DNA from: CAWVSB01 sp036960375
Lineage (GTDB): Bacteria > Pseudomonadota > Gammaproteobacteria > Pseudomonadales > CAWVSB01
Length of the DNA stretch: 64,000 bases
Direction: 5' to 3'
Assembly: GCA_036960375.1 (NCBI GenBank)
Contig: JBALVY010000001.1
Coordinates: 310,001-374,000, forward strand
The notes beneath the pieces are model-generated. The model was not told the origin of the DNA and made no database searches. It saw nothing but the letters and a program-made list of their open reading frames with translations. A program made the position numbers and the translations under genes. The first letter of the stretch is position 1, and the number at the start of each line of letters is the position of its first letter. Positions 32,947-41,333 of this stretch are shown in pieces.

Positions 32947-33768
32947 TTAATCTCCCATCTCTATGGCCATTTGTTCGGCGCGTTTGACACAATTGACCAT
33001 GGCATCACGCACCAGCTCGCGAAAGCCACCGCGTTCAAAAGTGAGAATGGCTTGCTCGGTTGTACCTCCCGGTGAGGAAACTCTGCGGCGTAATTCGGCG
33101 ACTTCCACGTCACCTTCCAGTGCCATGCGCGCGGCACCTTTGGCCGTTTGTTGGGCCAGGGCTGCCGCTACCTCGGCGCTCAGTCCCATTTCTTCTGCCA
33201 CGTTTTGCATCGCTTCCAGTAGCAGGAAAAAATAGGCCGGCCCCGAGCCTGAAACCGCTATCACCGTATCCAGGTCGGCCTCGCTATCTACCCATAGGCT
33301 GATACCAACTGCGTTGAGAATCTCGGTAGCCAGCGCTCGGTTTTGTTCACTGACATGTTTGTTGGCATACAGGCCTGTCGCGCCTTCCTGCAGCAGTGCC
33401 GGCGTATTTGGCATGCAGCGTACAACGGGAAGATCTTCTCCAAGCCATTGTTCCAAACTTGCCATAGGAATGCCTGCCGCGATAGAGAGCACCATTGGTC
33501 TGGCACTGGCAAAGGCGGCTTGCAGTGGTGTGATGACCTCTTTGAGGACCTGCGGTTTAACCGCAATGACAACGATGTTGGCCTGATTCACGGCCAGCGA
33601 ATTATCTTCTGTGACATTAACCCCAAGAGCAGCAGCAGCGTTTCGACACACCTCACTTGGGTCGCAGGCCCAGATGTGATCAGCAGGATAGCCTCGCTCG
33701 ACCAAACCACCGATTAAGCTGGTGGCCATATTGCCGGCACCGATAAATGTAATCGTCGCGTGTGTCAC
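32947..33768 (-). CDS. proC: Pyrroline-5-carboxylate reductase
   Basis: Last step of proline synthesis, NAD(P)H-dependent. The 273-aa protein has FIGAGNMATSLIGGLV, RCMPNTPALLQEGATGL, VSGSGPAYFFLLLEAM and SSPGGTTEQAILTFE. The start is GTG at 33768 (VTHATITFIG) with AGGA ten bases upstream, one base after the yggS stop. Upstream codons in the open frame lie inside yggS. Confidence 0.95.
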   Translation of the reverse strand: MTHATITFIGAGNMATSLIGGLVERGYPADHIWACDPSEVCRNAAAALGVNVTEDNSLAVNQANIVVIAVKPQVLKEVITPLQAAFASARPMVLSIAAGIPMASLEQWLGEDLPVVRCMPNTPALLQEGATGLYANKHVSEQNRALATEILNAVGISLWVDSEADLDTVIAVSGSGPAYFFLLLEAMQNVAEEMGLSAEVAAALAQQTAKGAARMALEGDVEVAELRRRVSSPGGTTEQAILTFERGGFRELVRDAMVNCVKRAEQMAIEMGD

Positions 33769-33769
33769 G

Positions 33770-34501
33770 TTATGTATTGTCCTTGTTAAGTGTAGAGGGT
33801 CGCGCAATACGCGGCCCAAAAATATCAGTCCCAATGCGAACTATAGTAGCGCCTTCGTCAATGGCCGCCTCCATATCTCCAGACATGCCCATCGACAGGG
33901 TATCCAGATAGGGAATACCGTTTTTTAGCTGTTCCAGCAGCTGGCGAAGTTGCGCAAAGGCCGCGTGTTGCTGCTGGCTGTTATGGCTTGGTGAAGGTAT
34001 CGCCATCAGACCTCGCAGTTGCAGACGCGGTAATTTTGCCACGTCTTCGGCCAATTGGGCTACTTGTTGTACATCGACCCCGCTTTTACTGTCTTCTCCG
34101 CTGATATTAACCTGCAGGCAAATATTGAGCCTTGGGCTAGCTTCAGGACGTTGATCGTTGAGCCGCTGGGCTATTTTTAAACGGTCCACACTGTGCACCC
34201 AATCAAACAGGCTGGCAACTATCCGGGTTTTATTTGATTGAATAGGGCCGATAAAGTGCCAATTTAGCGGCAGCTGCTTTAAGAAGAGGATCTTTTCTTC
34301 TGCTTCCTGCAGGTAATTTTCACCAAAATCGCGTTGCCCACAATGGTATGCGGCCTCGATATCAGCGGCCGGGCGGGTCTTGCTAACAGCTAATAGTGTG
34401 ATTTGTTCTGGGTTTCTATGGTTTTTTTTCGCACAAATACCGATGCGGCGTCTCAGCTTTGCTATATTATCAGTAATCGGTGGCATTTGTGTGTGGTCCA
34501 T
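33770..34501 (-). CDS. yggS: PLP homeostasis protein (YggS/PLPBP)
   Basis: A 243-aa pyridoxal-phosphate-binding protein of the alanine racemase-like fold without racemase activity, which balances PLP supply. The PLP lysine is in LLAVSKTRPAADI (near residue 41). FGENYLQEA, WHFIGPIQSNKT and LSMGMSGDMEAAIDEGAT are diagnostic. It is the head of the yggS-proC-yggT run and divergent from pilT. Confidence 0.94.
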   Translation of the reverse strand: MDHTQMPPITDNIAKLRRRIGICAKKNHRNPEQITLLAVSKTRPAADIEAAYHCGQRDFGENYLQEAEEKILFLKQLPLNWHFIGPIQSNKTRIVASLFDWVHSVDRLKIAQRLNDQRPEASPRLNICLQVNISGEDSKSGVDVQQVAQLAEDVAKLPRLQLRGLMAIPSPSHNSQQQHAAFAQLRQLLEQLKNGIPYLDTLSMGMSGDMEAAIDEGATIVRIGTDIFGPRIARPSTLNKDNT

Positions 34502-34594
34502 TCACAGAGCTGTTTTGGCCAGACATTATAGCTGGCGTCGGCGTTAATGCCGAATTACATAGAACCCGGTAGCCAGGATAGGAATAAAAATAGA

Positions 34595-35629
34595 ATGGAT
34601 ATAACGGAATTATTGGCATTCTCTGCCAAACAGGGAGCTTCAGATTTACACCTCTCAGCGGGATTGCCACCGATGATTCGGGTTGACGGTGATGTACGGC
34701 GTATTAATTTGCCGGCAATGGATCACCGCGAAGTGCATGCACTGATTTATGAAATCATGAATGATAAGCAGCGTCGGGATTATGAAGAGTTTTTGGAAAC
34801 AGACTTCTCTTTCGAGGTGCCAGGCGTAGCGCGTTTCCGAGTGAACGCATTTAATCAGAATCGCGGTGCAGCAGCCGTGTTTCGTACCATCCCTTCCAAG
34901 GTTCTTACCATGGAGGAGCTGGGCATGGGGCAGGTGTTTCGCGATATCACGATGAAGCCGCGTGGGTTGATTTTGGTTACCGGCCCTACAGGCTCCGGTA
35001 AGTCTACTTCTCTGGCGGCGATGGTCGACTTTATCAACGATAATAAGTATGAGCATATTCTGACCATTGAAGATCCGATTGAATTTGTTCATGAATCCAA
35101 AAAATGTTTGGTCAACCAGCGAGAAGTGCATCGTGATACCTTGGGTTTTAGTGAAGCGCTGCGCTCCGCTTTGCGGGAAGATCCCGATATTGTTCTGGTG
35201 GGCGAATTGCGAGACCTTGAAACTATTCGCTTAGCGCTGACCGCAGCTGAAACCGGTCACCTGGTATTCGGAACCTTGCATACCACCTCGGCGGCCAAAA
35301 CGATCGACCGGATTGTTGACGTTTTTCCTGGTGCCGAGAAAAGTATGGTGCGTTCGATGTTATCGGAATCCTTGCAGTCGGTAATATCCCAGACGCTACT
35401 AAAGAAGACGGGAGGAGGGCGAGTTGCTGCCCATGAAATTATGATAGGCACGCCAGCTATTCGTAACCTGATTCGTGAAGATAAGATTGCTCAAATGTAT
35501 TCGGCAATTCAAACCGGCGCCGCCCATGGCATGCAAACGCTGGATCAATGCCTGGAAGATCTGCTTAAACGTGGCATTATTACCCGAGAAGTCGCGCGCG
35601 AAAAAGCGTCTCGTCCTGAAGACTTCTAG
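34595..35629 (+). CDS. pilT: Type IV pilus retraction ATPase PilT
   Basis: A hexameric ATPase that drives pilus retraction and twitching. The 344-aa length equals that of P. aeruginosa PilT. Walker A is GPTGSGKSTSLAAMVDF, Walker B DIVLVGELRDLET, and the His box HTTSAAKTIDRI. The C-terminal AIRNLIREDKIAQ motif, needed for retraction, is intact. ATG 34595 (MDITELLAFS) follows AGGATAGGAA. It is followed by pilU after 18 bp. Confidence 0.97.
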   Translation: MDITELLAFSAKQGASDLHLSAGLPPMIRVDGDVRRINLPAMDHREVHALIYEIMNDKQRRDYEEFLETDFSFEVPGVARFRVNAFNQNRGAAAVFRTIPSKVLTMEELGMGQVFRDITMKPRGLILVTGPTGSGKSTSLAAMVDFINDNKYEHILTIEDPIEFVHESKKCLVNQREVHRDTLGFSEALRSALREDPDIVLVGELRDLETIRLALTAAETGHLVFGTLHTTSAAKTIDRIVDVFPGAEKSMVRSMLSESLQSVISQTLLKKTGGGRVAAHEIMIGTPAIRNLIREDKIAQMYSAIQTGAAHGMQTLDQCLEDLLKRGIITREVAREKASRPEDF

Positions 35630-35647
35630 TCTGCTGAGAGATAAAAA

Positions 35648-36838
35648 ATGGAAATTGAAAAGCTGCTTCAACACATGGTGAAAACCAGTGCCTCCGATTT
35701 GTTTATCACGGTAGGTGTGCCGCCCTCGATGAAAGTACATGGCACTATCAAGCCAGTGGCAAAGAAGGATTTGACCGAAGAACAGGTGCAAAAAGTTGTT
35801 CTGGGTACTATGGATGAAAATCAGCAAAAGGAGTATTTGGCAAAGCGAGAATTAAATTTTGCCATAGCTTCGCCAGAAGCCGGCCGCTTTCGAGTGAGTG
35901 CTTTTTATCAGCGCAATCTCATGGGTATGGTATTACGGAGAATAGAAACAGTCATCCCAACGGTAGAAGACCTGGGTTTACCCAAGGTGTTGCTCGAACT
36001 GGTTATGCAGAAACGTGGCCTGGTCATCATGGTGGGTGCTACCGGCACCGGTAAGTCGACCTCTTTGGCTGCAATGGTCGGTTATCGCAACCGCAATTCA
36101 CAGGGTCATATTATTACCATCGAAGACCCTATTGAATTTGTGCATCAGCATGCGGGGTGTATCGTGACGCAGCGAGAGGTCGGCATTGATACCGAGTCAT
36201 TTGATGTGGCCCTTAAGAATACGTTGCGTCAGGCGCCTGATGTCATTCTTATTGGTGAGGTACGTACGCGCGAAACCATGGAGAACGCCATCGCATTTGC
36301 CGAGACAGGCCATCTGTGTCTTTGTACGCTGCACGCAAACAACGCGAATCAGGCGCTGGATCGAATTATCCACTTCTTTCCTGCCGACCGACATGACCAG
36401 CTATGGATGGACTTATCCTTGAACTTGCGCGGCATGGTGGCGCAGCAGTTAATCCCTACTCCTGACGGTAAAGGACGCACGGCTGCAGTTGAAGTGCTGC
36501 TTAATACGCCCTTGGTGAGCGATATAATCCGCAAAGGCGATGTGCACTCAATTAAGGAATTGATGAAGCGCTCTCGCGAACTGGGTATGCAGACATTTGA
36601 CCAGGCTCTGTACGATCTTTACTGCGACAATGTGATAACTCATGAAGACGCGCTGGCCTATGCGGATTCAGCCAATGACCTGCGTTTGATGATTAAACTG
36701 GGTACTGATGCCAAGCCGGATCAGATGAAGCGCGCGAGTGCGGGCTTGTCGATCACGAAAGAGCATGATGGTTATGGCGCGGCTGAGGAGGTTCAGGGTA
36801 TAACCGAGGACGACTTCTTTAAGACCTTTGAGTCCTAA
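35648..36838 (+). CDS. pilU: Type IV pilus accessory retraction ATPase PilU
   Basis: A 396-aa PilT paralogue that supports retraction under load and depends on PilT. Walker A GATGTGKSTSLAAMVGY, Walker B DVILIGEVRTRETME and the His box HANNANQALDRI are present. The acidic, variable C-terminal tail (EEVQGITEDDFFKTFES) is PilU-like. Its end overlaps the convergent ruvX stop by 4 bases. Confidence 0.95.
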   Translation: MEIEKLLQHMVKTSASDLFITVGVPPSMKVHGTIKPVAKKDLTEEQVQKVVLGTMDENQQKEYLAKRELNFAIASPEAGRFRVSAFYQRNLMGMVLRRIETVIPTVEDLGLPKVLLELVMQKRGLVIMVGATGTGKSTSLAAMVGYRNRNSQGHIITIEDPIEFVHQHAGCIVTQREVGIDTESFDVALKNTLRQAPDVILIGEVRTRETMENAIAFAETGHLCLCTLHANNANQALDRIIHFFPADRHDQLWMDLSLNLRGMVAQQLIPTPDGKGRTAAVEVLLNTPLVSDIIRKGDVHSIKELMKRSRELGMQTFDQALYDLYCDNVITHEDALAYADSANDLRLMIKLGTDAKPDQMKRASAGLSITKEHDGYGAAEEVQGITEDDFFKTFES

Positions 36839-37269
36839 TTCTGGGTCAGGTTAAACCAGCTCTCCAGAATTAATACGGCGGCGAGATCATCAACGGCATT
36901 AGCCGGGTCTCCACTGGTCAGGTTCCTTGCCTCTCGGGTAGATAGCCTTTCATCCATCATACTGACAGGGATATCGTGGCGATTGGCTAGCCGACGGCTG
37001 AATTTGCGGGCTCGCCGGCAAATATCTGATTCACTGCCGTCCATATTTAATGGCAGGCCCACAACGATCAGATTCGGCTGCCATTCAGCAATAAGCTGAT
37101 CAATACGTTCCCACTGGGGAATGCCATCTTTGGCGCCGACCAAGCCTCTGGGCGAGGCGGTAGCTGTTTGCGTTTGCCCAACGGCAACACCTAGCTTACT
37201 CAGACCATAATCAAAAGCCAGAGCGGTATACGGTGGGCAAGGGAGTTTGCCGCTAATGATTTCAGGCAT
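36835..37269 (-). CDS. ruvX: Putative pre-16S rRNA nuclease / Holliday junction resolvase RuvX (YqgF)
   Basis: A 144-aa RNase H-fold protein that processes the 5' end of 16S rRNA in E. coli. Conserved acids are seen in ALAFDYGLSKLGVAVG, LIVVGLPLNMDGSES, MMDERLSTREA and DDLAAVLIL. It overlaps the yqgE end by 8 bases and is the last gene of gshB-tonB-yqgE-ruvX. Confidence 0.94.
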   Translation of the reverse strand: MPEIISGKLPCPPYTALAFDYGLSKLGVAVGQTQTATASPRGLVGAKDGIPQWERIDQLIAEWQPNLIVVGLPLNMDGSESDICRRARKFSRRLANRHDIPVSMMDERLSTREARNLTSGDPANAVDDLAAVLILESWFNLTQN

Positions 37270-37819
37270 GGCCGGCGTTATCCCCCAGTAAGTTAATATC
37301 TATGCCCAGTGTTCGTGCCGCAGCATCCAGCCGCTGTTCGGCTGGGGTATGAAATAAAATATGTGGATCTGCGGCAACGGTTAACCAGCTATTGGACATC
37401 AGTTCCTGTTCCAGTTGTCCGCCGCTCCAGCCGGAATAACCTAAAGTGACAAGGCAGGGCTGCGGTCCTTCTCCCTTTGCCAGCGCGGCAATGATATCGA
37501 GTGAAGTCGTCAGGCTAATGGAATCTGATATTGCCATGCTGGATTCCCAGCTGACCCCCGGCGGATGCAGGACAAACCCTCTGTCCGGGGCAACGGGACC
37601 GCCAGCCAAAATGTGTTCCGATGATTCTCTGCCTGTTTCCAGGCCAAGGCTGGCAAAAATCTCAGTCCACAGCAGGTGAGTGGCTTTATTGATAACAAGG
37701 CCCATCGCACCTTCATCGGTGTGTTCGCAGAGGTAAATCAGTGAATGACCGAACATTGGGTCGGTGAGGCCCGGCATGGCTAAGAGAAAATGATCCTTGA
37801 AACTCTGAAAACCGCTCAT
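37262..37819 (-). CDS. yqgE: UPF0301/YqgE (AlgH) protein
   Basis: A 185-aa protein of the YqgE/AlgH family. HFLLAMPGLTDPMFGHSLIY, GAMGLVINKAT and LGYSGWSGGQLEQEL are conserved blocks. AlgH was first named as an alginate regulator in Pseudomonas; its molecular role is still unclear. It lies 41 bp downstream of the tonB-like gene and overlaps ruvX. Confidence 0.93.
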   Translation of the reverse strand: MSGFQSFKDHFLLAMPGLTDPMFGHSLIYLCEHTDEGAMGLVINKATHLLWTEIFASLGLETGRESSEHILAGGPVAPDRGFVLHPPGVSWESSMAISDSISLTTSLDIIAALAKGEGPQPCLVTLGYSGWSGGQLEQELMSNSWLTVAADPHILFHTPAEQRLDAAARTLGIDINLLGDNAGHA

Positions 37820-37860
37820 ACAACTGCCTTTATGTGAGTGCTATACAATTAATTGGGGCC

Positions 37861-38739
37861 TTAGGAAGAGGAACTCAAGTAGTCTTGACGAAATTGCCAA
37901 GTCCGAATAATTTCCAGAATATCTGTCTTTTTAGCAATTTCTGGCGGAAAGGGCTGGAAAGGAGCGGCCAAATGGACGCTCTTCATTGCAGCAGCATCCA
38001 GTAAAGCATGACCGGAGGATGACAGGATTTGGATAGTCTTGATGGAGCCATCTGGTAGCAGGGAGACCAGCAGACGTACGTCACCCTCTAGCTGCCGTAG
38101 GCGAGCTTGTTCCGGGTAATGTTTGTTGCCTACCCATTCAACCTTTTGTTGCCACTGCAGTTGGTATTGCGCATCTACTGCGGCGCGAGTGGACAAGGAG
38201 GTAATTCGGTGGACGCGGGGCCTGTGAGCGTAGGCCTTTCGTTGACGATCGAGTCGCGCTTCAAGGCTGGCAATTTGCAGGCTCAAATGTTCCTCCGGGC
38301 TTTCGCCGGCAGAGGCCTCCTGAAAGTCCTTTTTGTCTTGTTGTACTACGGTCGTTGCTTTTTTAACAGAAGCACGGCTGGATATTAACTGTCGCTGGGT
38401 GATCTGCTCTAGTTGGGCTTCACGGCGCATGGATTTACTGGTATCGCGGATCTCGATGTCAGCATAGGTGGCGAGTTCCGTGGTTGTCAGTTGGCTCTTT
38501 TTTTCTTTGGTGCCGCTGCCCTGTTGGTTGGATCTGGCAATATAGTCAGCTTTATCTGGTGCCAATTCACTCTTGAAGCTACTCAAGGTCACTTCGAGGC
38601 GGTTGACTGGTGGCTTGGATAGGGAACCCGAAAAAGACAGGCCAAAGACGATCACCGTATGAACCAACAAAGCCAGTCCCAGAGCTCTGGGGAAGGTCCA
38701 GGTTGATTGATACGATAGTCGAGTGGCCATGGCGTTCAT
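37861..38739 (-). CDS. TonB-family energy transducer
   Basis: A 292-aa protein with one N-terminal membrane segment (about residues 18-38), a long charged periplasmic stretch with coiled-coil character, and a C-terminal TonB domain (about 205-285; YPEQARLRQLEGDVRLLVSL and SSGHALLDAAAMKSV). The usual Pro-rich spacer is absent. Position between gshB and yqgE matches tonB3 of P. aeruginosa, which has been linked to twitching motility. No exbB/exbD is nearby. The start overlaps the gshB stop (ATGA). Confidence 0.88.
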   Translation of the reverse strand: MNAMATRLSYQSTWTFPRALGLALLVHTVIVFGLSFSGSLSKPPVNRLEVTLSSFKSELAPDKADYIARSNQQGSGTKEKKSQLTTTELATYADIEIRDTSKSMRREAQLEQITQRQLISSRASVKKATTVVQQDKKDFQEASAGESPEEHLSLQIASLEARLDRQRKAYAHRPRVHRITSLSTRAAVDAQYQLQWQQKVEWVGNKHYPEQARLRQLEGDVRLLVSLLPDGSIKTIQILSSSGHALLDAAAMKSVHLAAPFQPFPPEIAKKTDILEIIRTWQFRQDYLSSSS

Positions 38740-39692
38740 TTGCTAGCTAATATCTTCTCTATTGCATCCATCAGCTTGCCACCAATATCGGTGTCATAGG
38801 CCGTATCTATTTCACGGATGCAGGTCGGGCTGGTGACATTAATTTCGGTCAAAAAATCCCCGATGACGTCGATCCCGACAAAGATCAGACCTCGTTTAAC
38901 CAGCTCTGGGCCAATTTGGCTACAAATCCATTGGTCTCTCTCGGTCAGTGGCCTGGCTTCTCCTCGCCCGCCAGCGGCGAGATTACCCCGGCTTTCGCCC
39001 TGCGCAGGGATGCGGGCAAGGCAGTAAGGCACGGGCTCGCCATTGATCATCAGGATACGTTTGTCACCGTCAGAGATTTCCGGGATATATTTCTGCGCCA
39101 TAATGGTGCGCCCGCCCTCTTCCGTGAGGTGGTCCAGAATGACAGAGATATTCGGGTCGTCATTCTTGATTCGAAAGATTGATGCGCCACCCATCCCGTC
39201 TAGCGGTTTGTAGATAACGTCATTGTGCTCGCCATGAAAGCCCCTCAGTCGATCTCGATCTCGACTTACCAGCAGCGGTGTACTGCATTGCGGAAAAGTG
39301 GTGGCAAACATTTTTTCATTGCAGTCGCGCAGGCTAGCGGCCTTGTTGACCACCAAGGTCCCTGCTATTTCGGCTCGTTCAAGCAGATAGGTGGTATAAA
39401 TGAATTCCATATCGAATGGCGGGTCTTTACGCATCAGGATGACGTCCAGTTCGGACAGGGCGATGTCTGTTTCAGGCCCCTGCTGGTACCAGTTTTGCGG
39501 ATCGTAGCTTAATTCGGTCAATTTACTGGCTCGTGCACGAGGCTCAGGGCCGGTGGTATACAAGTCGCCTTGTTGCATATACCAGATTTCAAAACCACGG
39601 CTTTGGGCCGCCACCAGCATGGCGAGAGTACTGTCTTTGTATACAGTGATGTCTTCAATAGGGTCCATAATTACGCCAAGGCGGCCTGTCAT
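38736..39692 (-). CDS. gshB: Glutathione synthetase
   Basis: ATP-grasp enzyme that joins gamma-glutamylcysteine and glycine. The 318-aa protein has VIMDPIEDITVYKDSTLAML, LMRKDPPFDMEFIYTTYLLE, YKPLDGMGGASIFRI (ATP-grasp loop) and TEINVTSPTCIREID. The length is normal. It is first in a minus-strand operon with the tonB-like gene, yqgE and ruvX, and divergent from pilG. Confidence 0.96.
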   Translation of the reverse strand: MTGRLGVIMDPIEDITVYKDSTLAMLVAAQSRGFEIWYMQQGDLYTTGPEPRARASKLTELSYDPQNWYQQGPETDIALSELDVILMRKDPPFDMEFIYTTYLLERAEIAGTLVVNKAASLRDCNEKMFATTFPQCSTPLLVSRDRDRLRGFHGEHNDVIYKPLDGMGGASIFRIKNDDPNISVILDHLTEEGGRTIMAQKYIPEISDGDKRILMINGEPVPYCLARIPAQGESRGNLAAGGRGEARPLTERDQWICSQIGPELVKRGLIFVGIDVIGDFLTEINVTSPTCIREIDTAYDTDIGGKLMDAIEKILASK

Positions 39693-39840
39693 AGGGTAAT
39701 CCTTCCTTTTTATTTCGCTTAAATATTGCGATTTAGGGCTTAAACATTTATGTTATCGCCACATAAGCCGCTATAGTACTGCAAAATCACAGTTTCTAGT
39801 GGCGTTATAAAAATAATGTGAATGCCGTCCCTATATTGAA

Positions 39841-39864
39841 TATTAGGTTGGCAGATACCTAATA
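39841..39864. promoter_or_regulatory. Perfect 8-bp dyad upstream of pilG
   Basis: TATTAGGT, eight bases, ACCTAATA: both arms match exactly. A TTGAAT at 39836-39841 overlaps the left arm and could serve as a -35 box, though no convincing -10 follows. The dyad lies about 80 bp before the pilG start and about 150 bp from the divergent gshB start. It looks like a dimeric repressor or activator site; the regulator is unknown. Confidence 0.5.
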
Positions 39865-39944
39865 CAAGACGTTAGGATTGATTGGTATGTAGGGGCTTCG
39901 AAGTTTAAGGCTCTGTCTGTCCTGCCAATTCAAGGTTAATAATA

Positions 39945-40358
39945 ATGGTTGTAAAGCTCGAAAATCTTAAGGTAATGATAGTCGATGATAGCAAGACTAT
40001 TCGTCGTACAGCCGAGACATTATTAAAAAAGGAAGGCTGTGAGGTTATTTCCGCTGAAGATGGCTTTGATGCCTTGGCGAAAATTGCTGATAATAATCCT
40101 GATATAATATTTGTCGATATTATGATGCCCCGGCTTGATGGTTATCAGACCTGTGCATTGATTAAAAATAACAATACATTCAAGGCTACGCCTGTAGTTA
40201 TGTTGTCTAGTAAAGATGGTCTGTTCGACAAAGCCAAGGGCCGCATAGTGGGATCAGACCACTATTTAACCAAGCCATTTAGTCGAAACGAGTTGCTGGG
40301 CGCAATAGAGGCCTACGTGCGAGATGATTCTGACTCATCCCTCGCTGTAGCGGAATAA
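39945..40358 (+). CDS. pilG: Response regulator PilG
   Basis: A 137-aa stand-alone receiver of the Pil-Chp system that promotes pilus extension. MIVDDSKTIRRTAE holds the acidic pocket, FVDIMMPRLDGYQTC the phosphorylated Asp, and the conserved Lys is in YLTKPFSRNEL. No output domain. It is first in the same-strand array pilG-pilH-pilI-pilJ-pilK-chpA-chpB-chpC, 15 bp before pilH. Confidence 0.95.
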   Translation: MVVKLENLKVMIVDDSKTIRRTAETLLKKEGCEVISAEDGFDALAKIADNNPDIIFVDIMMPRLDGYQTCALIKNNNTFKATPVVMLSSKDGLFDKAKGRIVGSDHYLTKPFSRNELLGAIEAYVRDDSDSSLAVAE

Positions 40359-40373
40359 TGATCTGGAGGTTAT

Positions 40374-40736
40374 ATGGCTCGCGTACTCATCGTTGATGAT
40401 TCACCAACTGAAACACAAAAATTGAAAGCAATATTGACTCGTAATGGGCATGAAGTTTTTGAGGCTTCCAGTGGGGAAGCAGGTATAGAGGCTGCTCGTG
40501 TTGGTGTTCCCGATGTGGTGTTAATGGATATCGTTATGCCTGGGATGAATGGCTTTCAGGCTACCAGGCAGATCAAAAAAGATGCATCTACAGGTCATAT
40601 CCCTGTGGTCATTGTGACCACAAAAAACCAGGCTACCGATCGGATTTGGGGAGAGCGTCAAGGCGCGTCCGGCTACTTAGTTAAGCCGGTAGAGGAAAAG
40701 CTACTTCTTAAGACTATCTCCGAAGTGCTCGGTTAG
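40374..40736 (+). CDS. pilH: Response regulator PilH
   Basis: A 120-aa stand-alone receiver, the second CheY-like protein of Pil-Chp, which in Pseudomonas acts as a phosphate sink or counter-regulator. LIVDDSPTETQKLKAIL, VLMDIVMPGMNGFQATR and YLVKPVEEK are the acid, phospho-Asp and Lys motifs. GGAG precedes the start, and the next gene follows after 5 bp. Confidence 0.95.
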   Translation: MARVLIVDDSPTETQKLKAILTRNGHEVFEASSGEAGIEAARVGVPDVVLMDIVMPGMNGFQATRQIKKDASTGHIPVVIVTTKNQATDRIWGERQGASGYLVKPVEEKLLLKTISEVLG

Positions 40737-40741
40737 TCCTT

Positions 40742-41281
40742 ATGAGTGAAGATATTAAGCCCTTCGCCTTACTCGTTGAAATAGCCAGTCGTAGCTTAAG
40801 CTACGCCAAGCCTTTGCCTGCGCAAATCGATATTACCCCCACGTGGACGGGGGTGGGTTTTACTATGGCCGGCCAGCGCATGGTTGCGCCGATGAGTGAG
40901 ATTGCAGAGTTGCTTACTGTGCCAGGTGCTACCAAGTTGCCTGGTGTAGAAGATTGGGTGAAAGGCGTGGCCAATATTCGTGGCAGACTTTTGCCGCTTA
41001 TTGATCTGGAGGCCTTCTTTGGCCTGCCCGATATCTCGAGTAGGCGAAAAAGAGTATTGTCAGTGGAAACCCGGGATCTTTATACCGGCTTGGTTGTTGG
41101 CGAAGTTTTTGGTATGCAGCACTTTCCCGTGGATTGTTTTAATCCACAAGCGCCTGCAGTTGCAAAAGGGGTAGATTCCTTTGTTGCGGGTTGTTACGAA
41201 GTAGAAGGTACGACGTGGACTGTATTCAGTCCGTTCTTACTGTCGCAAGATGTAAGATTTTTAAATGCTGCCGGGGCTTAG
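40742..41281 (+). CDS. pilI: CheW-like adaptor PilI
   Basis: A 179-aa CheW-fold adaptor that couples the receptor PilJ to the kinase ChpA. The CheW core contains VKGVANIRGRLLPLIDLEAF, the most conserved stretch, and GLVVGEVFGMQHF. It lies between pilH and pilJ, as in Pseudomonas. Confidence 0.93.
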   Translation: MSEDIKPFALLVEIASRSLSYAKPLPAQIDITPTWTGVGFTMAGQRMVAPMSEIAELLTVPGATKLPGVEDWVKGVANIRGRLLPLIDLEAFFGLPDISSRRKRVLSVETRDLYTGLVVGEVFGMQHFPVDCFNPQAPAVAKGVDSFVAGCYEVEGTTWTVFSPFLLSQDVRFLNAAGA

Positions 41282-41333
41282 GCTTCCGGTTGAAAACTAT
41301 CAATAAAATTAAAATTAGGCTGGGGTTTTAGCC

